64,000 bases of DNA from Nonomuraea angiospora (GTDB lineage Bacteria; Actinomycetota; Actinomycetes; Streptosporangiales; Streptosporangiaceae). Below the pieces are notes generated by a model. That model searched no databases. It was not told the DNA's origin and saw nothing but the letters and a program-made list of their open reading frames with translations. Shown here piece after piece: positions 50,878-59,790 of this stretch (position 1 is its first letter; every line of letters starts with the position of its first letter). The stretch lies in assembly GCF_014873145.1 (NCBI RefSeq), contig NZ_JADBEK010000001.1:10478001-10542000 (forward strand), read 5' to 3'. The position numbers and the translations under genes are program-made.

Positions 50878-53800
50878 ATGACTTTAGGCAAGTCGCTCCT
50901 CGCCGCTCTGCTGGCGGGGACGATCGGTGTCACACCGACACAGGCACCGGCATCACAGACCCCATCTCGGCAGGTGAACGGGATCACCCTGATCACCGGT
51001 GACCGGGTGGTGGTCGCCGGTCAGGGGCATCGCGTGGAGCCGGGGCCCGGCAGGCAGGTCGGCTTCTCCAGTCAGGTGCGCGGGGGCCACCTGTATGTGA
51101 TCCCGTCCGATGCCGCGCCGTTGCTCGCCCAGGGCGTGCTGGACCGGCGGCTGTTCGACGTCACCCAACTCCTGGCCTGGCGGTACGGCGATGCCGACAC
51201 CCCCGACATCCCCGTCATCGAACAGGGCATCACCACGTCACTGGGCTCGTCGCAGGTGCGGAAACTGTCCAGTCTCGGCATGAGCGCGGCACGTGTGTCC
51301 AAGGCGAACGCCGCGCAGACCTGGCGGACCCTCACGGGAGCTCGCGCTCTGGTGGCGGGTCGTACCAAGTTGTGGCTGGACGGCCGCAGGCCGTTCCTGC
51401 TGGACGACAGCGTCAAGCAGATCGGCGCACCGCAGGCGTGGGAGCAGGGGCTGACGGGCAAGGGCGTCACGGTCGCGGTCCTGGACACCGGCTACGACCC
51501 CGAGCATCCCGACCTCAAAGACGCGGTGATGCAGGAACGAAACTTCAGCGACGAACCAGACATGCGCGACAACGTCGGCCACGGCACCCACGTCGCCTCG
51601 ATCGTGGCCGGCAGAGGCGAGAAGTACCGGGGCGTCGCGCCGGAGGCGAGCCTGGCCATCGGGAAAGTGGGCGGGCCCGAGGGCCCGACCGACTCGGCCG
51701 CCCTTGCCGGTATGGAGTGGGCCGCCGTCGAGGTCAAGGCCAAGATCGTCAACATGTCCTTCGGCAACTCCGACCTTCCGGAGCTGGACCCGCTGGAGCA
51801 GGCGGTCAACACCCTGTCGGAGCGGACCGGCACGCTGTTCGTCGCGGGAGCGGGGAACGGTGGCCCATTGCCATCGTTGATCTCCCCAGCCAGCGCCGAC
51901 GCGGCCCTGGCCGTGGGCGCTGTGGACAAGCAGGACCAGCTGGCGAACTTCTCCAGCCCAGGGCCGCGGCTGAACGACCACGCGATCAAACCCGAGCTGA
52001 CCGCGCCGGGTAAGGACATCACGGCCGCCGCTCCAGGAGGCGGCTACCAGGAAATGAGCGGTACGTCGATGTCCACGCCGCACGTGGCCGGGGCGGCGGC
52101 GATCCTGGCCCAGCGCCACCCGGACTGGACGGGCGCGCGGCTCAAGGCCGCCCTGATCGGCAGCGCCGCTCCCGCTCAGCGCGCGACCCTCTATCAGCAG
52201 GGCGCCGGGATGGTCGACCTGGTGCGCGGGTTGCGGCAGCAGGTCGTGGCCGAGCAGGGCAGTCTGTGGGCGGTCTTCCCCTACAACGGCCCCGGCGAGC
52301 GGTCGGCGACCAAGACGATCACCTACGCCAACACAGGTGACAGCCCCGTCACGCTCGACCTGTCGCACGACAGCCAGGTGCTCAAGCTGTCGGCGGAGCA
52401 CGTCACGGTCCCGGCCGCGGGCAAGGCGTCGGTCACGCTCACCATCGACGCCGGCGGGAAGGCCCCGGGCGACTACCCGGGAACGGTCACCGCCAGGTCG
52501 GGCGACACGGTGATCCGCACGCTGGCCGGCGCCTACGTCGAGCCCGAGTCTTACGACGTCACCATCACCGTCCTCGACGCTCAGGGCCGCCCGGCCGATC
52601 CCCGTGAGAGCCAGGTCTACAACGCCAGGACCGGGGCCGTCCACCTCCCGGTTTTCCGGGACGGTGTGGCCACCGTCCGGCTGCCCGAGGGTGACTGGAA
52701 TGTTTTCACCGAAGTCGGTCTCCCCAAGTTGGCCTCCGCGGTCGCCGACGTCCCGGTGACGATCGACGGCGGCGACCGTCAGCTGACGGTGGACATGCGG
52801 CAGAGCAAGCCGGTCACGTTCACACTCGATGACCCGGGCGCCGAAAATCAGCCCGGTTCCGGTTTCGGGCTGTCCCATGGCCAGTGGAACTTCGGCATGA
52901 CGTGGTCGGGGTCGAGGGTGACCGCGCTCCACGTCGTTCCCAGCCGCCAACCGGGTCTGACCTACACCGCGGAGACCACGTGGGTCAATGAGGACGTGTC
53001 TCCGGGGCCTGTCGTCTACAGCCTTGTCGACCGTCGCACCGGCGGCATTCCCGACGATCCCACATACCACGCCAGGCAGCAGGATCTGGCCAAGGTCACC
53101 GCGACGTACCGGGCCTCGGGAGTGGCGGCGACGGGCACGCCGCACGCCGGGGCGCGCATCTTCGACGTCCCGGGAGCCTCCATGATCTGGACGGTGCGCG
53201 ACATCGCCCTGCCTGCCACGGTCATCCACTACCGAACGCCCGGGCTGACCTACGAAAGCGGGCTCAAGGTCGGTGATTCGGTGATCGTCGACGGTGGCCG
53301 GCAGGCGAAGCCCGGCCAGACCGGCGAGGTCTGGAACGCCGCGGTCACCGGGCCGTCGTTCCTGCTGCCGGGCGGCGGCCGTACCGGCGACAGCCTCCTG
53401 TTCTCGGGGGTGGGGCTGTTCGCCGACGGGGGAGAGGGGCGTTCGGGCTCCGACGGTGCCGCGACCGGCTCCGCCGCTCTCGCCAGGGACGGGCACGTGC
53501 TGGCCACGGCCGACCTCACCGGCTGCTCCGTCTATGAGTCGCACAAGTGCCGGCTGCACGCCGACCTGCCCGCCGAGCGCGGGACGTACAGCCTGACCGC
53601 GTCGATGCGCAGGCAGGTTCCGTACTCGGCGTTGTCGACCGGCGTGGAGTCCGTGTGGACGTTCCGGTCCGGCACCACGACCGAGGAGCGGCCCCTGCCG
53701 TTGATGGCCGTCCGCTACCGCCCCGAGGGCCTGGACGACTTCAACCGCGCCAGGCCGGGCAGCACGACCCGCGTGCCCGTGTGGGTCGAGCGCAACCCCG

Positions 53801-54018
53801 GCTCCACGAAGGCGGAGGTGGCGTCGATCCGGCTGGAGCTGTCGGCCGACGACGGCGCCACCTGGCGCGGCGTCCCGGTCACCCGCACCGGCTCCGGCTG
53901 GACCGCCACGCCGGCGAACCCTCGTACGGCCGGGTTCGTCTCCCTCCGCGCGGTGGTCACCGACACCGCCGGCAACCGGGTGACCCAGACGATCACCCGC
54001 GCCTACGCCGTCAGCTGA
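50878..54018 (+). CDS. secreted subtilisin-like (S8) serine protease, large
   Basis: 1046 aa from ATG at 50878, with GAGG upstream; signal peptide MTLGKSLLAALLAGTIGVTP. A pro-region (about 30-165) precedes the catalytic domain with triad Asp203 (AVLDTGYD), His235 (NVGHGTHVAS) and Ser397 (SGTSMSTPHVAG). The C-terminal ~580 residues are beta-sandwich modules (SVTLTIDAGGKAPGDYPGTV), as in large actinomycete subtilases. Only 30 bp separate it from the CU044_5270-type gene, so it is probably part of the ECF operon and a target of that sigma factor. Confidence 0.93.
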   Translation: MTLGKSLLAALLAGTIGVTPTQAPASQTPSRQVNGITLITGDRVVVAGQGHRVEPGPGRQVGFSSQVRGGHLYVIPSDAAPLLAQGVLDRRLFDVTQLLAWRYGDADTPDIPVIEQGITTSLGSSQVRKLSSLGMSAARVSKANAAQTWRTLTGARALVAGRTKLWLDGRRPFLLDDSVKQIGAPQAWEQGLTGKGVTVAVLDTGYDPEHPDLKDAVMQERNFSDEPDMRDNVGHGTHVASIVAGRGEKYRGVAPEASLAIGKVGGPEGPTDSAALAGMEWAAVEVKAKIVNMSFGNSDLPELDPLEQAVNTLSERTGTLFVAGAGNGGPLPSLISPASADAALAVGAVDKQDQLANFSSPGPRLNDHAIKPELTAPGKDITAAAPGGGYQEMSGTSMSTPHVAGAAAILAQRHPDWTGARLKAALIGSAAPAQRATLYQQGAGMVDLVRGLRQQVVAEQGSLWAVFPYNGPGERSATKTITYANTGDSPVTLDLSHDSQVLKLSAEHVTVPAAGKASVTLTIDAGGKAPGDYPGTVTARSGDTVIRTLAGAYVEPESYDVTITVLDAQGRPADPRESQVYNARTGAVHLPVFRDGVATVRLPEGDWNVFTEVGLPKLASAVADVPVTIDGGDRQLTVDMRQSKPVTFTLDDPGAENQPGSGFGLSHGQWNFGMTWSGSRVTALHVVPSRQPGLTYTAETTWVNEDVSPGPVVYSLVDRRTGGIPDDPTYHARQQDLAKVTATYRASGVAATGTPHAGARIFDVPGASMIWTVRDIALPATVIHYRTPGLTYESGLKVGDSVIVDGGRQAKPGQTGEVWNAAVTGPSFLLPGGGRTGDSLLFSGVGLFADGGEGRSGSDGAATGSAALARDGHVLATADLTGCSVYESHKCRLHADLPAERGTYSLTASMRRQVPYSALSTGVESVWTFRSGTTTEERPLPLMAVRYRPEGLDDFNRARPGSTTRVPVWVERNPGSTKAEVASIRLELSADDGATWRGVPVTRTGSGWTATPANPRTAGFVSLRAVVTDTAGNRVTQTITRAYAVS

Positions 54019-54026
54019 TCCGCAAC

Positions 54027-54055
54027 GGTGAGGGCGCCTTCGGGGCGCCCTCACC
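54027..54055. terminator. terminator hairpin after the subtilase gene
   Basis: GGTGAGGGCGCC (54027-54038) pairs perfectly with GGCGCCCTCACC (54044-54055) over a TTCGG tip. It lies between the convergent subtilase and TetR genes. Confidence 0.88.
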
Positions 54056-54066
54056 GCCGTCGGCGG

Positions 54067-54825
54067 TCACGGCAGGCGCAGGTTGGGGCTCCGCTTGAGC
54101 CCGAGGAGGCCGAGCAGGTCGTCGATCATGTGCTCGAACAGCGGCTGCGGGTCGTCGAAGGCGAATTTGTGATGCCCGTAGACGGCCATGCAGAGCAGCC
54201 CGTAGATCTGCCGCCAGCAGACGACCATGAGGAACACCACGCCGATGGGGAACCCCAGGCCGACCTCCAAGCGGTAGGTGCGCAACTGCGCCGCCAGAAC
54301 GGGGTCGATCTCCTCGTCCGCCGGGCAGGTCAGCCGTCCCTCGTCCCACAGGCGGGCGAACAGCTGCCCGAACAGGCCGCCCAGCTCGCGCGCGATGACC
54401 ACCGGGATGCCCTCCTCCGACTCGGCGATCTTGGCGAAGCCGGCGCCCATGAGCAGGTCGAACTCGACCTTGTTGGCCAGCGACCAGTCGAGCACGGCCT
54501 GGGTGGCGGCGTGCAGCTGGGCGCTGACGTCGTCGGGGTCCTGGCGCCGCACGGCCAGGTCCACGGTGTCGATGAACTCCGCGGTTATGTCGTCGTAGAT
54601 GGCGCGGACGAGGCCCGCCCTGCCGTTGAAGTAGCGGTAGAGGGCCGGGGGCGTCACGCCGACGCCGCGGGCCACGGCGGCGAGGGTGAGACCCTCGATG
54701 CCTTCCTCCGCGGCGATCCTGCGGGCGACCGCCTTGGCGTCGCGTTCGAGCTCGGCCCGCAGTCGTTCCCGTCGCGTCAACGCTGTCACCCGACCATCTT
54801 GTCTGGTTTTGCCGGCTGCGGTCAC
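54067..54825 (-). CDS. TetR-family transcriptional regulator
   Basis: 252 aa from the outermost start; GTG at 54789 (residue 13, VTALTRRERLRAELERDAKA) would give 240 aa and is plausible. The helix-turn-helix is GIEGLTLAAVARGVGVTPPA followed by LYRYFNGRAGLVRAIYDD. The C-terminal domain has a WHG-type TetR layout. It is divergent from the lipoprotein gene, with an imperfect dyad between them. Ligand unknown. Confidence 0.92.
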   Translation of the reverse strand: MTAAGKTRQDGRVTALTRRERLRAELERDAKAVARRIAAEEGIEGLTLAAVARGVGVTPPALYRYFNGRAGLVRAIYDDITAEFIDTVDLAVRRQDPDDVSAQLHAATQAVLDWSLANKVEFDLLMGAGFAKIAESEEGIPVVIARELGGLFGQLFARLWDEGRLTCPADEEIDPVLAAQLRTYRLEVGLGFPIGVVFLMVVCWRQIYGLLCMAVYGHHKFAFDDPQPLFEHMIDDLLGLLGLKRSPNLRLP

Positions 54826-54848
54826 TTGCAGTGAAGGGGCATCACATG

Positions 54849-54863
54849 GTTAATGGTATTCAC
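54849..54863. promoter_or_regulatory. candidate TetR operator between divergent genes
   Basis: GTTAAT-GGT-ATTCAC is a near-palindrome (5 of 6 arm positions match) in an AT-rich 79-bp region separating the TetR gene from the lipoprotein gene. It is the natural place for divergent control. Confidence 0.5.
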
Positions 54864-54904
54864 TCTTTTATGGATCATCATTGAAGGCGTGAAGGAGATC
54901 ATGG

Positions 54905-56185
54905 ATGAGTTCGCGTAGAGGTGGCTGGCCGGCGGTGGCGGTCGCGCTCCTCCTGGCGGCAACCGGCTGTTCGGCGGGCTCCGGCCCCGTCGCCCTGGCG
55001 CAGCCGAGTCCCCGCGCCTCCACCCCCGCCCCGGACCCCAGGAAGACGGCGCTGGCCGAGACGGCGAAGAGCCTTCCGGCCGTGCTCGCCGCCCAGGGGC
55101 CGGTCGCCTGCTCGTGGAATGACGACGGGTGGCGGGCCACGGCCTACGACGACGCCTTCCGTACCGGTGTCGCGAGCTTCTCCAGCGTGACGCTCGCGCC
55201 GCTCCTGACCGAGATCGCCGCGAAGGCGGGCGGAGAGGAGGCCGTCGTCCGCAGCCTGTGCGGCGAGGAGGGGGATCCCGGAGTCAGCCCGGTCTCGCCG
55301 GACGGCCGCCGGATCGCCGTCCAGGTGGACTTCCCGTCCGGCGGCGACCCGACGCACGTCGGCTGGCTCGACCTCGGCACCGGGACGTTCGTGGACCTCA
55401 CCGACAGGTCGAACAAGAAGGGGTACGTCAAGGAGACGTTCTCCGACAAGTACCCCGGATTCGCGCCCGACGGGTCGTTCTGGTTCCTGCGCGACTCCCA
55501 GCAGTACTTCTCGGCGGACCCGGACGGCCGGCTGACTCCGCGCAAGGTCAGCCTGGCCTGTTTCACCAACAGCAACGACGACACCTTCTACCGCGTCGTG
55601 GGATCGGTCGCCGTCATGTGCCCGGGCACCGTCCATCCCTCCGGGAGGTTCGCGGCCGACCCCAGCCGGGTGGCCGTGGGGATGAACCTGATGCAAGGGG
55701 CCGAGCTGGACATCCTCGCGAACACCGTGGACCGCTATGAGGACGCGCCGCTCCAACTGCCGTTCGGCATGGAGATCGTCGTGCGCGACGGCGGCCTGCG
55801 CCACTGCGACCCCCTCGCCTGGATCAACGCCACCGACCTGCTCTGCGCGGGCGGGAGCAACGACTTCTACACCGCGCGGATCAACCCCCGCCTCGCCCGG
55901 AACGACGTCGAGTACGTACAGCACACCGAGGTGAAGGTGAAGAACGAGATCGCCCCGGCGACCGAGTCGTCGATCATCTCGGTGGCCCTCTCCCGGGACC
56001 GCCGCTCCCTGATCATCGCGGCCGGCGAGAACGACGACACCGCCACGGCCAAGCTCTACCGCGCCGACCTGAGCTCCCCCTCCGCTCCCGTGGAGATCGG
56101 CCCGATCCCGGCGGAGTCGAGGGAGCACTTCACCCTCCTGAACAACTACCAGCAGCCCGTACGCGCCGACGGCACTTCGCCCTGA
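54905..56185 (+). CDS. lipoprotein with beta-propeller-like repeats
   Basis: 426 aa from ATG at 54905, with GAAGGAG 8 nt upstream. Lipobox: VALLLAATGC, lipidation at Cys22 predicted. The mature domain has TolB/WD40-like strands (SPVSPDGRRIAVQVDFPSGG, FAPDGSFWFLRDS, VALSRDRRSLIIAAGENDDT). No catalytic residues seen. It probably binds something at the cell surface, and it is controlled by the divergent TetR gene. No specific family recognised. Confidence 0.75.
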   Translation: MSSRRGGWPAVAVALLLAATGCSAGSGPVALAQPSPRASTPAPDPRKTALAETAKSLPAVLAAQGPVACSWNDDGWRATAYDDAFRTGVASFSSVTLAPLLTEIAAKAGGEEAVVRSLCGEEGDPGVSPVSPDGRRIAVQVDFPSGGDPTHVGWLDLGTGTFVDLTDRSNKKGYVKETFSDKYPGFAPDGSFWFLRDSQQYFSADPDGRLTPRKVSLACFTNSNDDTFYRVVGSVAVMCPGTVHPSGRFAADPSRVAVGMNLMQGAELDILANTVDRYEDAPLQLPFGMEIVVRDGGLRHCDPLAWINATDLLCAGGSNDFYTARINPRLARNDVEYVQHTEVKVKNEIAPATESSIISVALSRDRRSLIIAAGENDDTATAKLYRADLSSPSAPVEIGPIPAESREHFTLLNNYQQPVRADGTSP

Positions 56186-56192
56186 CACCGCG

Positions 56193-57269
56193 ATGATCGC
56201 GATGGCGGGCCCGGCCCCCACGCCTGGGCCCGACTACCATGTGACCGTGACCACGAGCCCCCGACATGTCCGAAAAGGGGCCGTCCCGAGCATCCGCGAC
56301 GTCGCCGCCGCGGCCGGCGTCTCGCATCAGACCGTCTCCCGCGTGCTGAACGACTCCCCCCGGGTGCGGCCCGACACCCGCGCCGCGGTGCTGGCCGCGA
56401 TCGACCGGCTGGGGTTCCGCCCCAACCGGGCCGCCCGGGCGCTCGGCCTCGGCCGCGCCAGCGGCGTCACCGTCGTGACCTCCAACACCATGCTGTACGG
56501 GTACGCCTCCACGCTCCAGGGCATCGAGGAGGCCGCCAGGACCGAGGGCGTGGCGCTGGGGATCAGGGTCGTGGAGTCCGCCGAGGTCCGGCAGACGGTC
56601 GACTACGTCAGCGACCCGAGCGCGGGCGGCCTGGTGGTGATCGCGTTCGACCCGCTGGGCACGGCGGTGGTGCAGGCGCTGCCGCCGCACGTCCCGGCCG
56701 TGGTGGCCGCCGAACCGGTCGCGCCCGACCTGGGGCGGGTGGCGATCGCGCTGGACGAGCGCCGGGCCGCCGCCGACGCCACCCAGCACCTGCTCGACCT
56801 GGAGCACCGCACCGTCCACCACGTGGCCATCCCCTCCGAGGGCCGGGCCGGCGGGCGGCACGCGGGATGGCGCGACGCGCTGCGGCAGGCGGGCGCGGAG
56901 ATCCCCTCGGTGCTGGGGTGCGGGTGGGACATCGAGTCGGCGTACGCGGCGGGGGAGCGGCTGGCCCGCTCGCCCGGGGTGACGGCGATCCTGTGCGGCA
57001 ACGACGACATCGCGCAGGGGGTACGGCGGGCGCTCTACGACGCCGGCAAGGACGTTCCCGGGGATGTCAGCATCGTGGGCTTCGACGACATCCCAGGTTC
57101 GGCCTTCTGGACCCCGGCGCTGACGACCGTGCGCATGGACTTCGTGGGGCTGGGCCGGGCGTGCTTCCACGCGGCGCTCGCCGAACTGAGCGGCCAGCCG
57201 CAACCGGACATCTCCCTGGTCCCGCCCCGCCTGATCGTCCGCGAGTCCACCGCCCCTCCCCGGCAGTAG
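56193..57269 (+). CDS. LacI-family transcriptional regulator (I)
   Basis: 358 aa from the outermost ATG; the conserved helix-turn-helix starts only at residue 33 (SIRDVAAAAGVSHQTVSRVL), so an internal GTG at 56241 or 56247 is a likely start. The periplasmic-binding-type ligand domain covers about 90-345 (VTVVTSNTMLYGYASTLQGI, AILCGNDDIAQGVRRALYDA, SIVGFDDIPGSAFWTPALTT). Typical for control of sugar-use genes. Its own target is not obvious: no transporter lies next to it. Its stop codon begins a 110-bp repeat also found at the end of the second LacI gene. Confidence 0.93.
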   Translation: MIAMAGPAPTPGPDYHVTVTTSPRHVRKGAVPSIRDVAAAAGVSHQTVSRVLNDSPRVRPDTRAAVLAAIDRLGFRPNRAARALGLGRASGVTVVTSNTMLYGYASTLQGIEEAARTEGVALGIRVVESAEVRQTVDYVSDPSAGGLVVIAFDPLGTAVVQALPPHVPAVVAAEPVAPDLGRVAIALDERRAAADATQHLLDLEHRTVHHVAIPSEGRAGGRHAGWRDALRQAGAEIPSVLGCGWDIESAYAAGERLARSPGVTAILCGNDDIAQGVRRALYDAGKDVPGDVSIVGFDDIPGSAFWTPALTTVRMDFVGLGRACFHAALAELSGQPQPDISLVPPRLIVRESTAPPRQ

Positions 57270-57372
57270 GTGGGCCGGGGCTTCCCCACCCGTTGACCGT
57301 CTGGGTGGTGGGCCGACTGATGCCCACCCCGGACCGGAACACCACCGGCACCGTCGTTGACCGGCAGGCACA
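57262..57372 (+). repeat. copy B of the dispersed hairpin element (left inverted repeat)
   Basis: Starts with GGCAGTAG, including the LacI stop, and ends AGGCACA. It is about 91% identical by eye (8 substitutions, one 2-nt gap) to the reverse complement of 59791-59899. It contains the perfect hairpin GGTGGGC-(8 nt)-GCCCACC (57307-57328). Confidence 0.9.
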
Positions 57373-57469
57373 TCACGTTGGGGCGGGACTATGGCAGATT
57401 TCCGCTCTCACCTGGGGCTATGGTCCGAGGAAGTCCCCAGAATCCAAGGCCGCCCAGCGCGATTGCCAC

Positions 57470-58276
57470 TCAGAATTCGTCGTACCCGGAGACCTGGCCG
57501 ATGGAGAAGACATGCCGGTTCGCCGCGCAGATCGTCTCCAAAATGTGAATGGGCGTATCCTCGGTGGAATAGCTCGCCCGGAGTACCTGGACGACCCACT
57601 CGCCCGGCTCCAACTCCAGCGTCTCACGCTCGAAGGCGGTCGGCGGCCGGGCGGTCAGGTTCTCCTCCGCGTGACCGAACGCGTAGCCCAGGGCGATCAG
57701 CGCCGACTGAAGCGACGGCTTGACGAACTCCGGCTCGGCAAGCCGGGTGTCGCCGAACAGGTCGGCGCGGAAGTAGCTCGTCGCGATCCGCACCGGCACG
57801 TCGTTGGCGGTCATCATCTTGCGCCGCGCAACGATGTCCACGCCAGGTTCGACCCGTAGGCAAGCCGCCACATGATCGCTGGCGGGCTCCAGTCCGACGT
57901 ATAGCATCTGGCGGTCGGCCCTGAGCCCCTGCCGTTCCGCCTCCGCCAGGAACAGGGACTTGGAGCCCCGTACGGCGGGCTCGGTCGGCAACGCCCGCTG
58001 CACCAGCACCCGAGGAGCGGGGGACGCGGGCCCTTCCGGAGCACGAGCCGTCGGCCCCTTCCTCATCTGTGAGATACGACCAGGCGACACGCCCAACCGC
58101 CCGGCGATCTCCTCCAAACTCATGCCGGATTCGCGTGCCTCGGCGATGGCCTGCCGCCGCATCTTGGCCGCCTCGGTCACCAGCCCCTGTTCCTCGGTCA
58201 TGAGTCGGCTGAGAAGACGGGCTCGTTCCACGGGATCGCTGACCTGGGCGACTTCCCTCAGCGTCTTCAAGTCCAT
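57470..58276 (-). CDS. HTH regulator with UTRA-like ligand domain
   Basis: 268 aa. N-terminal helices (about 1-75) end in a sigma-4-like helix-turn-helix (ESGMSLEEIAGRLGVSPGRI, SQMRKG). The C-terminal half (about 95-262) is a UTRA-type domain, as in GntR/KorSA regulators: PVRIATSYFRADLFGDTRLA, ENLTARPPTAFERETLELEP, GEWVVQVLRASYSTEDTPIH. In actinomycetes, KorSA-like regulators control integrative elements and plasmids. It lies in the segment bounded by the inverted repeats. Its promoter has two operator copies, suggesting autoregulation. Confidence 0.8.
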   Translation of the reverse strand: MDLKTLREVAQVSDPVERARLLSRLMTEEQGLVTEAAKMRRQAIAEARESGMSLEEIAGRLGVSPGRISQMRKGPTARAPEGPASPAPRVLVQRALPTEPAVRGSKSLFLAEAERQGLRADRQMLYVGLEPASDHVAACLRVEPGVDIVARRKMMTANDVPVRIATSYFRADLFGDTRLAEPEFVKPSLQSALIALGYAFGHAEENLTARPPTAFERETLELEPGEWVVQVLRASYSTEDTPIHILETICAANRHVFSIGQVSGYDEF

Positions 58277-58312
58277 CCGGGCGTTGCCTCCTCGGCGACC
58301 GACATATGGTGC

Positions 58313-58375
58313 ACTTTAGCCCCCCTATTGCGAGGGTCAAGCCACAGCTCTACTCTCGACTTTAGCCCCCCTAAA
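58313..58375 (-). promoter_or_regulatory. two identical 15-bp operator repeats upstream of the UTRA regulator
   Basis: ACTTTAGCCCCCCTA occurs at 58313-58327 and 58359-58373, 46 bp apart. The second copy extends into the dyad TTTAG-CCCCC-CTAAA (58361-58375), so each site is probably a palindrome around a C tract. Both lie just upstream of the UTRA regulator start (58276). Confidence 0.75.
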
Positions 58376-58390
58376 AAAGGGGGCCTTAAG

Positions 58391-58447
58391 CAGACCCCCA
58401 CCTGCGGGACGAACGGTGCAGCAACACCGCCCGCAGACGGGGGTCTG
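58391..58447. other. large two-part hairpin between the UTRA regulator and the small gene
   Basis: CAGACCCCC (58391-58399) pairs with GGGGGTCTG (58439-58447). CTGCGGG (58402-58408) pairs with CCCGCAG (58430-58436). The two stems are separated by an AC/AC mismatch and have a 21-nt loop. It lies 28 bp upstream of the gene at 58476 and could be a transcript-leader structure or a protein-binding site. Confidence 0.75.
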
Positions 58448-58475
58448 AAGCATCGAGAGCTTTGGGGCGTCAACG

Positions 58476-58847
58476 ATGCACGACCAGATTATCGCCGTGC
58501 CCAAGAACGGTAAGAAAACGCAAGCCGCACTATCCGCAGATCTCCTACGCCGGTCCCTCCAGATCGAGCACGGCATTCACGCAGACACACACGAGGGCTA
58601 CGGCCTTGCCCTGGTATCGGTCTGGGTGGGGCTGGTGGTGTGGTGCGACGGGACTTGGTACTGGTGGCGGGCCGGCTGGGATGACCAGCGCAAGCGGGTG
58701 CTGTACGCCCGCCATCCGGCCGTCGAGCCGTCACGAGCCGCCCGACGTATCGCCTTCCGCTACGCCGATCTCCAGAACCGTCGTCCCTCCTCGACGACGA
58801 TCGGCGATCTCGCCACCGGCCGCCTCAAGTGGCAAAAGACCGGCTGA
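58476..58847 (+). CDS. hypothetical protein adjacent to the UTRA regulator
   Basis: 123 aa beginning MHDQIIAVPKNGKKTQAALS. Soluble, with a conspicuous tryptophan cluster (VVWCDGTWYWWRAGWDDQRK) and a basic C-terminus. No family recognised. I have the impression that similar small proteins accompany such regulators in other actinomycetes, but I cannot confirm it here. The start follows a large hairpin. Confidence 0.65.
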   Translation: MHDQIIAVPKNGKKTQAALSADLLRRSLQIEHGIHADTHEGYGLALVSVWVGLVVWCDGTWYWWRAGWDDQRKRVLYARHPAVEPSRAARRIAFRYADLQNRRPSSTTIGDLATGRLKWQKTG

Positions 58848-58889
58848 AGTGGCTCAGTCGCATTGGCGATCCAAAGTGGAGGTGTCACA

Positions 58890-59306
58890 ATGACCGCTGT
58901 GCATTTCGACACCTACACGAAGGCTCGTGCGCATCTCAAAGCGCTATTGGACGCGGCTGAACGCGGCCGTGTGGCCACAGTGCGTCGCGAGTCGGCCACG
59001 ACCGCCCTCGTAGACGTCGATAGATTGCGCCACCATCTCGCCGCGAACACTCCACCTCGCGCACAAGCGGTTCCCGAGGACGGCGGTTGGTCGGTCTTCA
59101 TTCCTGGCCCGCCCCTCGCAGCCGAAGGCCGGACCTTCAATGAGGCCGTCATCGAGATGGTCGATGCGCTGCGCGAGTACGCCGAAGACTGGCAGGACCA
59201 CCTGCTCGACGCCCCCAACCATCGCGAGAACTGGGGGCTGGTGCAGTTGATCAGTCTCAGTGATGACGATCAGCTGCGTGAATGGCTGGTAGGGAAGGCC
59301 AGGTGA
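58890..59306 (+). CDS. Phd/YefM-like antitoxin
   Basis: 138 aa from ATG at 58890, with GGAGG 7 nt upstream. The N-terminal part is Phd/YefM-like (FDTYTKARAHLKALLDAAER, GRVATVRRESATTALVDVDR). The C-terminal part (GRTFNEAVIEMVDALREYAE) resembles HicB-style sequences. Its stop overlaps the start (GTGA) of the toxin-like pseudogene, the usual antitoxin-toxin arrangement. It is intact although its partner is broken. Confidence 0.78.
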   Translation: MTAVHFDTYTKARAHLKALLDAAERGRVATVRRESATTALVDVDRLRHHLAANTPPRAQAVPEDGGWSVFIPGPPLAAEGRTFNEAVIEMVDALREYAEDWQDHLLDAPNHRENWGLVQLISLSDDDQLREWLVGKAR

Positions 59307-59726
59307 CCTGGCCCCAACCCACGCGCCAGGACTCCGATCGGTTCTGCCAGATCGAAGGCCGGCGACCACCCTGGGACGCTGCCGGGCGAGCCGGGGCGCA
59401 CCATGTCACCTCTGAGCTCAATCTCTCGATGGCCGGATCCTGAGGACCCGGATCTCCCATCCGGTCGACCGAAGCACCTACGGTCGGAGATGCGGGGTCA
59501 CATACTGCGCGATCAGCTACAGGTGGACGAAACGACGTTCTGGGCATGCGTCAAGCACGGCGCTGTACCCGATCGCGGAACGCCCAAGCTTTCCGCTCAC
59601 GCACTGCCCGCTGATCTTGTTCAGCTGCTGATCTCCAAGGTGGGCCTGGATGAGGCCGAGGTCGCAGTGATGAGCAAGGAAGACACCGTGGCCAGGATGC
59701 AAAAGTACTGGGCTGAAGGCGTCTGA
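59303..59726 (+). pseudogene. frameshifted toxin gene (cytotoxic translational repressor type)
   Basis: Three reading frames must be joined to recover one protein. From GTG 59303 the frame reads TWPQPTRQDSDRFCQIEG to HHVTSELNLS near 59427, then hits a stop. A second frame from 59428 reads DGRILRTRISHPVDRSTYG to about 59486. A third reads EMRGHILRDQLQVDETTFWA to the stop at 59726. From memory, the family of Phd-linked cytotoxic translational repressors has these segments in this order in one frame. Two single-base deletions (near 59427 and 59487) explain the break. The product is presumably non-functional. Confidence 0.7.
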
Positions 59727-59790
59727 TCTATCCCTCATCCGGTAAGGGTGGGTGGGATCCGCCTTTTCCTGTCGATCAGGAACTGTACGG

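Noticed and set aside
58313..58447. CRISPR array
   Set aside because: Only two copies of a 15-bp repeat plus one hairpin, no spacers of constant length and no cas genes; better explained as operators.
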